Below are positions 1 through 16,149 of a stretch of DNA of 64,000 nucleotides, in pieces; position 1 is the first letter of the stretch; each line of letters opens with the position of its first letter. The notes under the pieces are model-generated. The model saw nothing but the letters and a program-made list of their open reading frames with translations, was not told the origin of the DNA and searched no databases. Where the stretch lies: assembly GCA_964035545.1 (NCBI GenBank), contig OZ037768.1, positions 15,376,175 to 15,440,174 of the forward strand. The letters run 5' to 3'. The position numbers were made by a program, and so were the translations under genes. Origin of the DNA: Bugula neritina. Its lineage: Eukaryota; Bryozoa; Gymnolaemata; Cheilostomatida; Bugulidae.

Positions 1-1093
1 TACTGTAATATACAGAAATGTACTGTAAAACACATGAATATACTGCAACATTCCGAAATGTACTGCAACACATTGAAATATACTGCAATATACCGAAATG
101 TGCTGTAGCATACTGAAATACACTGCAAAACACTGAAATATACTGTAATATACAGAAATTCACTGTAACATACTGAAACATACGTCAACATACTAAAATG
201 TACTGCAACATGCTCAAATATACTGCAATATACTGAAATACACTGTAACAAACTGAATTACACTGCAACATACTGCGACATACTGAAGTCCACTGCACCA
301 AAATTAAACATACTGTAACACACTGAAACATACTGCAAATTACTGAAATATATGGTAACCTACTCAAAATATACTGCAACATACTGAAATATGCTGTAGC
401 ATACTGAAATACACTGCAAAACACTGAAGTATACCGTAATTACCAGAAATGTACTGTAACATACTGAAATATACTTAAACATACTGAAATATACCTAAAA
501 TCATTGAAACATACTGAAATACACTGTAACATACTGAAATACACTGCAACACATTGGACTATACTGCAACATACCGAAATATATGGTAACCTACTGAAAT
601 ATGTTGCAAACTACTGAAATATACTGCAACATACTGAAATACAGTGTAACATACTGAAATACACTGCAAGACGCTGAAGTATACCGTATTTCACAGAAAG
701 TAATGTAACATACTGAAACATACATCAACATACTGAAATGAACCGCAAAATGCTAAAATAGACTGCAACATACTGAAATACACTGTAACGTACTGAATCA
801 CACTGCAGCATACTGCAACATACTGAAATACACTGTAACATACTGAAATATACTGCAACATACTGCAACATACTGAAATACACTGTAACATGCTGAAATA
901 CACTGCAACATACTGCAACGTACTGAAATACACTGTAAAATATTGAAATACACTGCAACACATTGAAATATACTGCAACATACCGAAATATATGGTAACC
1001 TACTTAAAATATACTGTAACACATTGAAATATACCGAACATTCTGAAATACACTGCAACACAATGAAGTATACTGAAATATACAGAAATCTAC
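1..1093. repeat. first copy of a 1,901-bp-offset repeat (cut by window start)
   Basis: This block matches 1,902-2,994 base for base apart from a few substitutions, for example a CTACTGAAAT against CTACTGGAAT change near 590/2,490. The match stops at 1,094, where this copy reads TACCAAAAAA and the other reads TACTGTAATA. The left limit is unknown because the window begins inside the block. Confidence 0.88.
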
Positions 1094-1901
1094 CAAAAAA
1101 TACTGAAATATACTTCAACATACTGAAATATACCTAAAAGCATTGAAACATACTGAAATACACTGTAACATACTGAATCACACTGCAACATACTGCAACA
1201 AACTGAAATGTACTGCAACATGCTGAAATATACTGCAACATACTGAAATACACTGTAATATACTGAATTACACTGCAACATACTGCAACATACTGGAGTG
1301 CACTGCAAAAAAATTAAACATACTGTAACACACTGAAACATACTGCAAAAAACTGAAATACATGGTGACCTACTCAAAATATACTGCAACATACTGAAAT
1401 ATGCTGTAGCATACTGAAATACACTGCAAAACACTAACGTATACCGTGATTTACAGAAATGTACTGTAACATACTGAAATATACTTCGACATACTGAAAT
1501 ATACCTAAAAACCTTGAGACATACTGAAATACACTGTCACATACTGAAGTACACTGCAACACACTGGGCTGTACTGCAACATACCGAAATATATGGTAAC
1601 CTACTGAAATATGTTGCAAACAACTGAGATATACTGCAACACACTGCAACATACTGAAATACACTGTAACATACTGAATTACACTGCAACATACTGCGAC
1701 ATACTGAAGTACAGTGCAACAAAATTAAACATACTGTAACACACTGAAACATACTGCAAAAAACTGAAATATACTGTACCATACTAAAGCATCCTGCAAC
1801 ATACTGAAACATACTTCAACATACCGAAATATTCCTAAAAATCTTGAAAAATAGTGAAATACACTGTAACATACTGAAATACACTGCAACACACTGAAGT
1901 A
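1094..1901. repeat. satellite segment between the two 1,901-offset copies
   Basis: This is decamer sequence with no unique insert. Its first part matches 8,841-9,290 and 11,865-12,300. Its later part matches 22,900-23,290. Near 1,561 it keeps a 20-bp pair of decamers (with ACTGGGCTG) that is missing from the counterpart near 22,960. That accounts for the offset changing by 20 bases between the two regions. Confidence 0.8.
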
Positions 1902-2994
1902 TACTGTAATATACAGAAATGTACTGTAAAACACATGAATATACTGCAACATTCCGAAATGTACTGCAACACATTGAAATATACTGCAATATACCGAAAT
2001 GTGCTGTAGCATACTGAAATACACTGCAAAACACTGAAATATACTGTAATATACAGAAATTCACTGTAACATACTGAAACATACGTCAACATACTAAAAT
2101 GTACTGCAACATGCTCAAATATACTGCAATATACTGAAATACACTGTAACAAACTGAATTACACTGCAACATACTGCGACATACTGAAGTCCACTGCACC
2201 AAAATTAAACATACTGTAACACACTGAAACATACTGCAAATTACTGAAATATATGGTAACCTACTCAAAATATACTGCAACATACTGAAATATGCTGTAG
2301 CATACTGAAATACACTGCAAAACACTGAAGTATACCGTAATTACCAGAAATGTACTGTAACATACTGAAATATACTTAAACATACTGAAATATACCTAAA
2401 ATCATTGAAACATACTGAAATACACTGTAACATACTGAAATACACTGCAACACATTGGACTATACTGCAACATACCGAAATATATGGTAACCTACTGGAA
2501 TATGTTGCAAACTACTGAAATATACTGCAACATACTGAAATACAGTGTAACATACTGAAATACACTGCAAGACGCTGAAGTATACCGTATTTCACAGAAA
2601 GTAATGTAACATACTGAAACATACATCAACATACTGAAATGAACCGCAAAATGCTAAAATAGACTGCAACATACTGAAATACACTGTAACGTACTGAATC
2701 ACACTGCAGCATACTGCAACATACTGAAATACACTGTAACATACTGAAATATACTGCAACATACTGCAACATACTGAAATAAACTGTAACATGCTGAAAT
2801 ACACTGCAACATACTGCAACGTACTGAAATACACTGTAAAATATTGAAATACACTGCAACACATTGAAATATACTGCAACATACCGAAATATATGGTAAC
2901 CTACTACAAATATACTGTATTACATTGAAATATACCGAACTTTCTGAAATACACTGCAACAAAATGAAGTATACTGAAATATACAGAAATCTAC
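1902..2994. repeat. second copy of the 1,901-bp-offset repeat
   Basis: The block repeats 1-1,093. The part from 2,071 on is also found again at 23,457-24,380, at an offset of 21,386. The same block type therefore lies near both edges of the first 24 kb, with the other duplications between them. Confidence 0.88.
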
Positions 2995-5335
2995 TGTAAT
3001 ATACAGAAATATACTGTAACATACTGCAACATACTGAAATACACTGTAACATACTGATTCACACTGCAACGTACTGCAACATACTGAAATGTACTGTAAC
3101 ATGCTGAGAAATACTGCAACATACTGAAATACGCTGTAACATACTGAATTACACTGTAACATACCGAATTACACTGCAACATACTGCGACATACTGAAGT
3201 ACTGTGCAACAAAATTAAACATACTGTAACACACTGAAACATACTGCAAAAAACTGAAATATACTGTACCATACTAAAGCATCCCGCAACATACTGAAAC
3301 ATACATCAACATACCGAAATATACCTAAAAATATTGAAACATAGTGAAATACACTGTAACATACTGAAATACACTGCAACACACTGAAGTATACTGTAAT
3401 ATACAGAAATGTACTGTAAAATACTGAAATATACTGCAACATTCCGAAATATACTGCAACACATTGAAATATACTGCAATATACCGAAATGTGCTGTAGC
3501 ATACTGAAATACACTGCAAAACACTGAAATATACTGTAATATACAGAAATTCACTGTAACGTACTGAAACATACGCAACATACTGAAATGTACTGCAACA
3601 TGCTCAAATATACTGCAATATACTGAAATACACTGTAACATACTGAATTACACTGCAACATACTGCGACATACTGAAGTGCACTGCATCAAAATTAAACA
3701 TACTGTAACACACTGAAACATACTGCAAATTACTGAAATATATGGTAACCTACTCAAAATATACTTCAACATACTGAAATATGCTGTAGCATACTGAAAT
3801 ACACTGCAAAACACTGAAGTATACCGTAATTTACAGAAATGTACTGTAACATACTGAAACATACGTCAACATACTGAAATGTACGGCAACATGCTGGAAT
3901 TGACTGTAACATACTGAATCACACTGCAACATATTGAATTACACTGTAACATACTGAAATATACTGCAACATACTGCAACATACTGAAATACACTGTAAC
4001 ATACTGAAATATACTGCAAAATACTGAAATACACCGTAACAAACTGAATTACACAGCAACATACTGAAATACACTGTAACATACTGAAATACACTGCAAC
4101 ACATTGGAATGCACTGCAACTTACCGAAATATATGGTAACGTATTGAAATATGTTGCAAACCACTGAAATATACTGCAACATACTGCAACATACTGAAAT
4201 AAATTGCAACACATTGAAATATACTGCAACATACCGAAATATATGGTAACCTACTGAAATACACTGTAACACATTGAATGGGTTTACAGAAATAGACTTC
4301 AACATACTGAAATACACTGTAACATATTGAATCACGCTGCAACATACTGCAACATACTGAACTGCACTGTAACATATTGAAATATACTGCAACCTACTGC
4401 AACATACTGAAATACACTGTAACATATTGAATCACGCTGCAACATACTGCAACATACTGAACTACACTGTAACATATTGAAATATACTGCAACCTACTGC
4501 AACATACTGAAGTACACTGTAACATACTGAAATACACTGCAACACGCTGAAATATACTGAAATATACAGAAATCTATTGTAAAACACTGAAATATACTGC
4601 AACATACTGAAAGATACTGCAACATACTGCAACATACTGAAATACACTGTAACATACTGAAATACACTGCAACACATCGAAATATACCGCAACATACCGA
4701 ATTATATGATAACCTACTGAATTAGACTGTAACACATTGAATCATACTGCAACATACTGAAATACACTGCAACACACTGAAGTATAATGTAATATATGGA
4801 AATATACTGTAACATACTGTAACATACTGATATACGCTGTAAAATATTGAATTACACTGCAACATATTGAAATAAACTGCAACATACCGAAATATATTAT
4901 AACCTACTCAAAATATACTGTAACACATTGAAATATACCGAGCTTCCTGAAATACACTGCAACAAAATGAAGTATACTGAAATATACAGAAATCTACTGT
5001 AAAATACTGAAATATACTTCAACATATTGAATTATACCTAAAAACATTGAAACATACCGAAATACACTGTAACATACTGAAATACACTGCAACACATTGA
5101 AATATACTGCAACATGCTGAAATATATGGTAACCTACTGAAATATACTGTAACACATTGAATTAATTTACAGAAATGTACTGTAACATACTGAAACATAC
5201 GTCAACATACTGAAATGAACTGCGACATGCTGAAATATACTGCAACATACTTAAATACACTGTAACATACTGAATCACACTGCAACATACTGCAACAAAC
5301 TGAAATGTACTGCAACATGCTGAAATATACTGCAA
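2411..5335. repeat. 2,925-bp higher-order unit, copy 1
   Basis: Position p matches p+2,925 from about 2,411 on. To the left, 2,401-2,410 and 5,326-5,335 differ, which sets the junction. The unit contains a 100-bp internal duplication (4,301-4,500). It lacks the TG-to-CA variant that all later relatives share near 7,117, so it represents the older form of this block or a separate lineage. Confidence 0.87.
4301..4500. repeat. 100-bp direct duplication
   Basis: Ten decamers at 4,301-4,400 are repeated at 4,401-4,500. The marker ATCACGCTGC occurs at 4,331 and 4,431. In this unit the halves differ at ACTGCACTGT against ACTACACTGT. Confidence 0.88.
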
Positions 5336-8260
5336 CATACTGAAATACGCTGTAACATACTGAAATACACTGCAACACATTGGACTATACTGCAACATAC
5401 CGAAATATATGGTAACCTACTGAAATATGTTGCAAACCACTGAAATATACTGCAACATACTGAAATACAGTGTAACATACTGAAATACACTGCAAGACGC
5501 TGAAGTATACCGTATTTTACAGAAAGCAATGTAACATACTGAAACATACATCAACATACTGAAATGAACCGCAAAATGCTAAAATAGACTGCAACATACT
5601 GAAATACACTGTAACGTACTGAATCACACTGCAACATACTGCAACATACTGAAATACACTGTAACATACTGAAATATACTGCAACATACTGCAACATACT
5701 GAAATACACTGTAACATGCTGAAATACACTGCAACATACTGCAACGTACTGAAATACACTGTAAAATATTGAAATACACTGCAACACATTGAAATATACT
5801 GCAACATACCGAAATATATGGTAACCTACTAAAAATATACTGTAACACATTGAAATATACCGAACATTCTGAAATACACTGCAACACAATGAAGTATACT
5901 GAAATATACAGAAATCTACTGTAATATACAGAAATATACTGTAACATACTGCAACATACTGAAATACACTGTAACATACTGATTCACACTGCAACGTACT
6001 GCAACATACTGAAATGTACTGTAACATGCTGAGAAATACTGCAACATACTGAAATACGCTGTAACATACTGAATTACACTGTAACATACCGAATTACACT
6101 GCAACATACTGCGACATACTGAAGTACTGTGCAACAAAATTAAACATACTGTAACACACTGAAACATACTGCAAAAAACTGAAATATACTGTACCATACT
6201 AAAGCATCCCGCAACATACTGAAACATACATCAACATACCGAAATATACCTAAAAATATTGAAACATAGTGAAATACACTGTAACATACTGAAATACACT
6301 GCAACACACTGAAGTATACTGTAATATACAGAAATGTACTGTAAAATACTGAAATATACTGCAACATTCCGAAATATACTGCAACACATTGAAATATACT
6401 GCAATATACCGAAATGTGCTGTAGCATACTGAAATACACTGCAAAACACTGAAATATACTGTAATATACAGAAATTCACTGTAACGTACTGAAACATACG
6501 CAACATACTGAAATGTACTGCAACATGCTCAAATATACTGCAATATACTGAAATACACTGTAACATACTGAATTACACTGCAACATACTGCGACATACTG
6601 AAGTGCACTGCATCAAAATTAAACATACTGTAACACACTGAAACATACTGCAAATTACTGAAATATATGGTAACCTACTCAAAATATACTTCAACATACT
6701 GAAATATGCTGTAGCATACTGAAATACACTGCAAAACACTGAAGTATACCGTAATTTACAGAAATGTACTGTAACATACTGAAACATACGTCAACATACT
6801 GAAATGTACGGCAACATGCTGGAATTGACTGTAACATACTGAATCACACTGCAACATATTGAATTACACTGTAACATACTGAAATATACTGCAACATACT
6901 GCAACATACTGAAATACACTGTAACATACTGAAATATACTGCAAAATACTGAAATACACCGTAACAAACTGAATTACACAGCAACATACTGAAATACACT
7001 GTAACATACTGAAATACACTGCAACACATTGGAATGCACTGCAACTTACCGAAATATATGGTAACGTATTGAAATATGTTGCAAACCACTGAAATATACT
7101 GCAACATACTGCAACATACCAAAATAAATTGCAACACATTGAAATATACTGCAACATACCGAAATATATGGTAACCTACTGAAATACACTGTAACACATT
7201 GAATGGGTTTACAGAAATAGACTGCAACATACTGAAATACACTGTAACATATTGAATCACGCTGCAACATACTGCAACATACTGAACTACACTGTAACAT
7301 ATTGAAATATACTGCAACCTACTGCAACATACTGAAATACACTGTAACATATTGAATCACGCTGCAACATACTGCAACATACTGAACTACACTGTAACAT
7401 ATTGAAATATACTGCAACCTACTGCAACATACTGAAGTACACTGTAACATACTGAAATACACTGCAACACGCTGAAATATACTGAAATATACAGAAATCT
7501 ATTGTAAAACACTGAAATATACTGCAACATACTGAAAGATACTGCAACATACTGCAACATACTGAAATACACTGTAACATACTGAAATACACTGCAACAC
7601 ATCGAAATATACCGCAACATACCGAATTATATGATAACCTACTGAATTAGACTGTAACACATTGAATCATACTGCAACATACTGAAATACACTGCAACAC
7701 ACTGAAGTATAATGTAATATATGGAAATATACTGTAACATACTGTAACATACTGATATACGCTGTAAAATATTGAATTACACTGCAACATATTGAAATAA
7801 ACTGCAACATACCGAAATATATTATAACCTACTCAAAATATACTGTAACACATTGAAATATACCGAGCTTTCTGAAATACACTGCAACAAAATGAAGTAT
7901 ACTGAAATATACAGAAATCTACTGTAAAATACTGAAATATACTTCAACATATTGAATTATACCTAAAAACATTGAAACATACCGAAATACACTGTAACAT
8001 ACTGAAATACACTGCAACACATTGAAATATACTGCAACATGCCGAAATATATGGTAACCTACTGAAATATACTGTAACACATTGAATTAATTTACAGAAA
8101 TGTACTGTAACATACTGAAACATACGTCAACATACTGAAATGAACTGCAACATGCTGAAATATACTGCAACATACTTAAATACACTGTAACATACTGAAT
8201 CACACTGCAACATACTGCAACAAACTGAAATGTACTGCAACATGCTGAAATATACTGCAA
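5336..8260. repeat. 2,925-bp higher-order unit, copy 2
   Basis: This copy directly follows copy 1 and matches it with scattered substitutions. At 7,116-7,125 it reads ATACCAAAAT where copy 1 (4,191-4,200) reads ATACTGAAAT. All three later relatives carry the same change, so this copy or a close sister was the template for them (inference). Confidence 0.87.
7226..7425. repeat. 100-bp direct duplication
   Basis: Counterpart of 4,301-4,500. Here both halves read ACTACACTGT. Confidence 0.88.
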
Positions 8261-8840
8261 CATACTGAAATACGCTGTAACATACTGAAATACACTGCAA
8301 CACATTGGACTATACTGCAACATACCGAAATATATGGTAACCTACTGAAATATGTTGCAAACCACTGAAATATACTGCAACATACTGAAATACAGTGTAA
8401 CATACTGAAATACACTGCAAGACGCTGAAGTATACCGTATTTTACAGAAAGCAATGTAACATACTGAAACATACATCAACATACTGAAATGAACCGCAAA
8501 ATGCTAAAATAGACTGCAACATACTGAAATACACTGTAACGTACTGAATCACACTGCAACATACTGCAACATACTGAAATACACTGTAACATACTGAAAT
8601 ATACTGCAACATACTGCAACATACTGAAATACACTGTAACATGCTGAAATACACTGCAACATACTGCAACGTACTGAAATACACTGTAAAATATTGAAAT
8701 ACACTGCAACACATTGAAATATACTGCAACATACCGAAATATATGGTAACCTACTAAAAATATACTGTAACACATTGAAATATACTGAACATTCTGAAAT
8801 ACACTGCAACACAATGAAGTATACTGAAATATACAGAAAT
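8261..8840. repeat. 2,925-bp higher-order unit, truncated third copy
   Basis: Matching to 5,336-5,915 continues for about 580 bases. At 8,841 this copy changes to TACCAAAAAA while the other reads TACTGTAATA. The same alternative continuation occurs at 1,094, 11,875 and 15,680. Confidence 0.82.
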
Positions 8841-9801
8841 CTACCAAAAAATACTGAAATATACTTCAACATACTGAAATATACCTAAAAGCATTGAAAC
8901 ATACTGAAATACACTGTAACATACTGAATCACACTGCAACATACTGCAACAAACTGAAATGTACTGCAACATGCTGAAATATACTGCAACATACTGAAAT
9001 ACACTGTAATATACTGAATTACACTGCAACATACTGCAACATACTGGAGTGCACTGCAAAAAAATTAAACATACTGTAACACACTGAAACATACTGCAAA
9101 ATACTGAAATACATGGTGACCTACTCAAAATATACTGCAACATACTGAAATATGCTGTAGCATACTGAAATACACTGCAAAACACTAACGTATACCGTGA
9201 TTTACAGAAATGTACTGTAACATACTGAAATATACTTCGACATACTGAAATATACCTAAAAACCTTGAGACATACTGAGATACACTGTAACATACTGAAA
9301 TACACTGCAAGACGCTGAAGTATACCGTATTTTACAGAAAGCAATGTAACATACTGAAACATACATCAACATACTGAAATGAACCGCAAAATGCTAAAAT
9401 AGACTGCAACATACTGAAATACACTGTAACGTACTGAATCACACTGCAACATACTGCAACATACTGAAATACACTGTAACATACTGAAATATACTGCAAC
9501 ATACTGCAACATACTGAAATACACTGTAACATGCTGAAATACACTGCAACATACTGCAACGTACTGAAATACACTGTAAAATATTGAAATACACTGCAAC
9601 ACATTGAAATATACTGCAACATACCGAAATATATGGTAACCTACTAAAAATATACTGTAACACATTGAAATATACCGAACATTCTGAAATACACTGCAAC
9701 ACAATGAAGTATACTGAAATATACAGAAATCTACTGTAATATACAGAAATATGTGTAACATACTGCAACATACTGAAATACACTGTAACATACTGATTCA
9801 C

Positions 9802-12800
9802 ACTGAAACATACGTCAACATACTGAAATGTACGGCAACATGCTGGAATTGACTGTAACATACTGAATCACACTGCAACATATTGAATTACACTGTAACA
9901 TACTGAAATATACTGCAACATACTGCAACATACTGAAATACACTGTAACATACTGAAATATACTGCAAAATACTGAAATACACCGTAACAAACTGAATTA
10001 CACAGCAACATACTGAAATACACTGTAACATACTGAAATACACTGCAACACATTGGAATGCACTGCAACTTACCGAAATATATGGTAACGTATTGAAATA
10101 TGTTGCAAACCACTGAAATATACTGCAACATACTGCAACATACCAAAATAAATTGCAACACATTGAAATATACTGCAACATACCGAAATATATGGTAACC
10201 TACTGAAATACACTGTAACACATTGAATGGGTTTACAGAAATAGACTGCAACATACTGAAATACACTGTAACATATTGAATCACGCTGCAACATACTGCA
10301 ACATACTGAACTACACTGTAACATATTGAAATATACTGCAACCTACTGCAACATACTGAAATACACTGTAACATATTGAATCACGCTGCAACATACTGCA
10401 ACATACTGAACTACACTGTAACATATTGAAATATACTGCAACCTACTGCAACATACTGAAGTACACTGTAACATACTGAAATACACTGCAACACGCTGAA
10501 ATATACTGAAATATACAGAAATCTATTGTAAAACACTGAAATATACTGCAACATACTGAAAGATACTGCAACATACTGCAACATACTGAAATACACTGTA
10601 ACATACTGAAATACACTGCAACACATCGAAATATACCGCAACATACCGAATTATATGATAACCTACTGAATTAGACTGTAACACATTGAATCATACTGCA
10701 ACATACTGAAATACACTGCAACACACTGAAGTATAATGTAATATATGGAAATATACTGTAACATACTGTAACATACTGATATACGCTGTAAAATATTGAA
10801 TTACACTGCAACATATTGAAATAAACTGCAACATACCGAAATATATTATAACCTACTCAAAATATACTGTAACACATTGAAATATACCGAGCTTTCTGAA
10901 ATACACTGCAACAAAATGAAGTATACTGAAATATACAGAAATCTACTGTAAAATACTGAAATATACTTCAACATATTGAATTATACCTAAAAACATTGAA
11001 ACATACCGAAATACACTGTAACATACTGAAATACACTGCAACACATTGAAATATACTGCAACATGCCGAAATATATGGTAACCTACTGAAATATACTGTA
11101 ACACATTGAATTAATTTACAGAAATGTACTGTAACATACTGAAACATACGTCAACATACTGAAATGAACTGCAACATGCTGAAATATACTGCAACATACT
11201 TAAATACACTGTAACATACTGAATCACACTGCAACATACTGCAACAAACTGAAATGTACTGCAACATGCTGAAATATACTGCAACATACTGAAATACGCT
11301 GTAACATACTGAAATACACTGCAACACATTGGACTATACTGCAACATACCGAAATATATGGTAACCTACTGAAATATGTTGCAAACCACTGAAATATACT
11401 GCAACATACTGAAATACAGTGTAACATACTGAAATACACTGCAAGACGCTGAAGTATACCGTATTTTACAGAAAGCAATGTAACATACTGAAACATACAT
11501 CAACATACTGAAATGAACCGCAAAATGCTAAAATAGACTGCAACATACTGAAATACACTGTAACGTACTGAATCACACTGCAACATACTGCAACATACTG
11601 AAATACACTGTAACATACTGAAATATACTGCAACATACTGCAACATACTGAAATACACTGTAACATGCTGAAATACACTGCAACATACTGCAACGTACTG
11701 AAATACACTGTAAAATATTGAAATACACTGCAACACATTGAAATATACTGCAACATACCGAAATATATGGTAACCTACTAAAAATATACTGTAACACATT
11801 GAAATATACTGAACATTCTGAAATACACTGCAACACAATGAAGTATACTGAAATATACAGAAATCTACCAAAAAATACTGAAATATACTTCAACATACTG
11901 AAATATACCTAAAAGCATTGAAACATACTGAAATACACTGTAACATACTGAATCACACTGCAACATACTGCAACAAACTGAAATGTACTGCAACATGCTG
12001 AAATATACTGCAACATACTGAAATACACTGTAATATACTGAATTACACTGCAACATACTGCAACATACTGGAGTGCACTGCAAAAAAATTAAACATACTG
12101 TAACACACTGAAACATACTGCAAAATACTGAAATACATGGTGACCTACTCAAAATATACTGCAACATACTGAAATATGCTGTAGCATACTGAAATACACT
12201 GCAAAACACTAACGTATACCGTGATTTACAGAAATGTACTGTAACATACTGAAATATACTTCGACATACTGAAATATACCTAAAAACCTTGAGACATACT
12301 GAAATACACTGTAACATACTGAAATACACTGCAAGACGCTGAAGTATACCGTATTTTACAGAAAGCAATGTAACATACTGAAACATACATCAACATACTG
12401 AAATGAACCGCAAAATGCTAAAATAGACTGCAAATTACTGAAATACACTGTAACGTACTGAATCACACTGCAACATACTGCAACATACTGAAATACACTG
12501 TAACATACTGAAATATACTGCAACATACTGCAACATACTGAAATACACTGTAACATGCTGAAATACACTGCAACATACTGCAACGTACTGAAATACACTG
12601 TAAAATATTGAAATACACTGCAACACATTGAAATATACTGCAACATACCGAAATATATGGTAACCTACTAAAAATATACTGTAACACATTGAAATATACC
12701 GAACATTCTGAAATACACTGCAACACAATGAAGTATACTGAAATATACAGAAATCTACTGTAATATACAGAAATATACTGTAACATACTGCAACATACTG

Positions 12801-12826
12801 AAATACACTGTAACATACTGATTCAC
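9802..12826. repeat. 3,024-bp higher-order unit, copy 2
   Basis: The left junction is sharp. Sequence up to about 9,800 (GATTCA) matches the 5,980 region. From the shared CACTG on it matches 6,778 onward. One base is missing near 9,747 (ATGTGTAAC against ATACTGTAAC), so copy 2 is one base longer than copy 1. After 12,826 the sequence returns to the continuation found at 5,988. Confidence 0.87.
10250..10449. repeat. 100-bp direct duplication
   Basis: Counterpart of 7,226-7,425 in the second 3,024-bp unit. Confidence 0.88.
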
Positions 12827-13616
12827 ACTGCAACGTACTGCAACATACTGAAATGTACTGTAACATGCTGAGAAATACTGCAACATACTGAAATACGCTG
12901 TAACATACTGAATTACACTGTAACATACCGAATTACACTGCAACATACTGCGACATACTGAAGTACTGTGCAACAAAATTAAACATACTGTAACACACTG
13001 AAACATACTGCAAAAAACTGAAATATACTGTACCATACTAAAGCATCCCGCAACATACTGAAACATACATCAACATACCGAAATATACCTAAAAATATTG
13101 AAACATAGTGAAATACACTGTAACATACTGAAATACACTGCAACACACTGAAGTATACTGTAATATACAGAAATGTACTGTAAAATACTGAAATATACTG
13201 CAACATTCCGAAATATACTGCAACACATTGAAATATACTGCAATATACCGAAATGTGCTGTAGCATACTGAAATACACTGCAAAACACTGAAATATACTG
13301 TAATATACAGAAATTCACTGTAACGTACTGAAACATACGCAACATACTGAAATGTACTGCAACATGCTCAAATATACTGCAATATACTGAAATACACTGT
13401 AACATACTGAATTACACTGCAACATACTGCGACATACTGAAGTGCACTGCATCAAAATTAAACATACTGTAACACACTGAAACATACTGCAAATTACTGA
13501 AATATATGGTAACCTACTCAAAATATACTTCAACATACTGAAATATGCTGTAGCATACTGAAATACACTGCAAAACACTGAAGTATACCGTAATTTACAG
13601 AAATGTACTGTAACAT
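12827..13616. repeat. remainder of a 2,925-type unit
   Basis: This stretch matches 5,988-6,777 at an offset of 6,839. It carries the sequence expected to the left of the block that begins at 6,778 and again at 13,617. It ends the two-copy 3,024-bp duplication and leads into the next relative. Confidence 0.82.
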
Positions 13617-16149
13617 ACTGAAACATACGTCAACATACTGAAATGTACGGCAACATGCTGGAATTGACTGTAACATACTGAATCACACTGCAACATATTG
13701 AATTACACTGTAACATACTGAAATATACTGCAACATACTGCAACATACTGAAATACACTGTAACATACTGAAATATACTGCAAAATACTGAAATACACCG
13801 TAACAAACTGAATTACACAGCAACATACTGAAATACACTGTAACATAATGAAATACACTGCAACACATTGGAATGCACTGCAACTTACCGAAATATATGG
13901 TAACGTATTGAAATATGTTGCAAACCACTGAAATATACTGCAACATACTGCAACATACCAAAATAAATTGCAACACATTGAAATATACTGCAACATACCG
14001 AAATATATGGTAACCTACTGAAATACACTGTAACACATTGAATGGGTTTACAGAAATAGACTGCAACATACTGAAATACACTGTAACATATTGAATCACG
14101 CTGCAACATACTGCAACATACTGAACTACACTGTAACATATTGAAATATACTGCAACCTACTGCAACATACTGAAATACACTGTAACATATTGAATCACG
14201 CTGCAACATACTGCAACATACTGAACTACACTGTAACATATTGAAATATACTGCAACCTACTGCAACATACTGAAGTACACTGTAACATACTGAAATACA
14301 CTGCAACACGCTGAAATATACTGAAATATACAGAAATCTATTGTAAAACACTGAAATATACTGCAACATACTGAAAGATACTGCAACATACTGCAACATA
14401 CTGAAATACACTGTAACATACTGAAATACACTGCAACACATCGAAATATACCGCAACATACCGAATTATATGATAACCTACTGAATTAGACTGTAACACA
14501 TTGAATCATACTGCAACATACTGAAATACACTGCAACACACTGAAGTATAATGTAATATATGGAAATATACTGTAACATACTGTAACATACTGATATACG
14601 CTGTAAAATATTGAATTACACTGCAACATATTGAAATAAACTGCAACATACCGAAATATATTATAACCTACTCAAAATATACTGTAACACATTGAAATAT
14701 ACCGAGCTTTCTGAAATACACTGCAACAAAATGAAGTATACTGAAATATACAGAAATCTACTGTAAAATACTGAAATATACTTCAACATATTGAATTATA
14801 CCTAAAAACATTGAAACATACCGAAATACACTGTAACATACTGAAATACACTGCAACACATTGAAATATACTGCAACATGCCGAAATATATGGTAACCTA
14901 CTGAAATATACTGTAACACATTGAATTAATTTACAGAAATGTACTGTAACATACTGAAACATACGTCAACATACTGAAATGAACTGCAACATGCTGAAAT
15001 ATACTGCAACATACTTAAATACACTGTAACATACTGAATCACACTGCAACATACTGCAACAAACTGAAATGTACTGCAACATGCTGAAATATACTGCAAC
15101 ATACTGAAATACGCTGTAACATACTGAAATACACTGCAACACATTGGACTATACTGCAACATACCGAAATATATGGTAACCTACTGAAATATGTTGCAAA
15201 CCACTGAAATATACTGCAACATACTGAAATACAGTGTAACATACTGAAATACACTGCAAGACGCTGAAGTATACCGTATTTTACAGAAAGCAATGTAACA
15301 TACTGAAACATACATCAACATACTGAAATGAACCGCAAAATGCTAAAATAGACTGCAACATACTGAAATACACTGTAACGTACTGAATCACACTGCAACA
15401 TACTGCAACATACTGAAATACACTGTAACATACTGAAATATACTGCAACATACTGCAACATACTGAAATACACTGTAACATGCTGAAATACACTGCAACA
15501 TACTGCAACGTACTGAAATACACTGTAAAATATTGAAATACACTGCAACACATTGAAATATACTGCAACATACCGAAATATATGGTAACCTACTAAAAAT
15601 ATACTGTAACACATTGAAATATACTGAACATTCTGAAATACACTGCAACACAATGAAGTATACTGAAATATACAGAAATCTACCAAAAAATACTGAAATA
15701 TACTTCAACATACTGAAATATACCTAAAAGCATTGAAACATACTGAAATACACTGTAACATACTGAATCACACTGCAACATACTGCAACAAACTGAAATG
15801 TACTGCAACATGCTGAAATATACTGCAACATACTGAAATACACTGTAATATACTGAATTACACTGCAACATACTGCAACATACTGGAGTGCACTGCAAAA
15901 AAATTAAACATACTGTAACACACTGAAACATACTGCAAAATACTGAAATACATGGTGACCTACTCAAAATATACTGCAACATACTGAAATATGCTGTAGC
16001 ATACTGAAATACACTGCAAAACACTAACGTATACCGTGATTTACAGAAATGTACTGTAACATACTGAAATATACTTCGACATACTGAAATATACCTAAAA
16101 ACCTTGAGACATACTGAAATACACTGTAACATACTGAAATACACTGCAA
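13617..16149. repeat. third relative of the 9,802 block (offset 3,815)
   Basis: It matches 9,802-12,334. Private changes include ATAATGAAAT near 13,846. The match ends at 16,150, where this copy reads GCAACATACC and the other reads GCAAGACGCT. Offset 3,815 equals 2,925 plus 890, the two spacings already present to the left. Confidence 0.83.
14065..14264. repeat. 100-bp direct duplication
   Basis: Counterpart in the first 5,066-bp unit. Confidence 0.88.

Larger units (their letters stand above)
6778..9801. repeat. 3,024-bp higher-order unit, copy 1
   Basis: The block is repeated at 9,802-12,826. It overlaps the end of the 2,925-bp pair and so is a later event laid over it. A segment of about 440 bases at 8,401-8,840 recurs inside it at 9,291-9,730, an offset of 890. 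Confidence 0.87.

Noticed and set aside
8401-9730. An 890-bp tandem unit
   Set aside because: Only about 440 bases (8,401-8,840 and 9,291-9,730) match at this offset; the rest differs. It is a spacing between two copies of a shorter block, not a full tandem unit.
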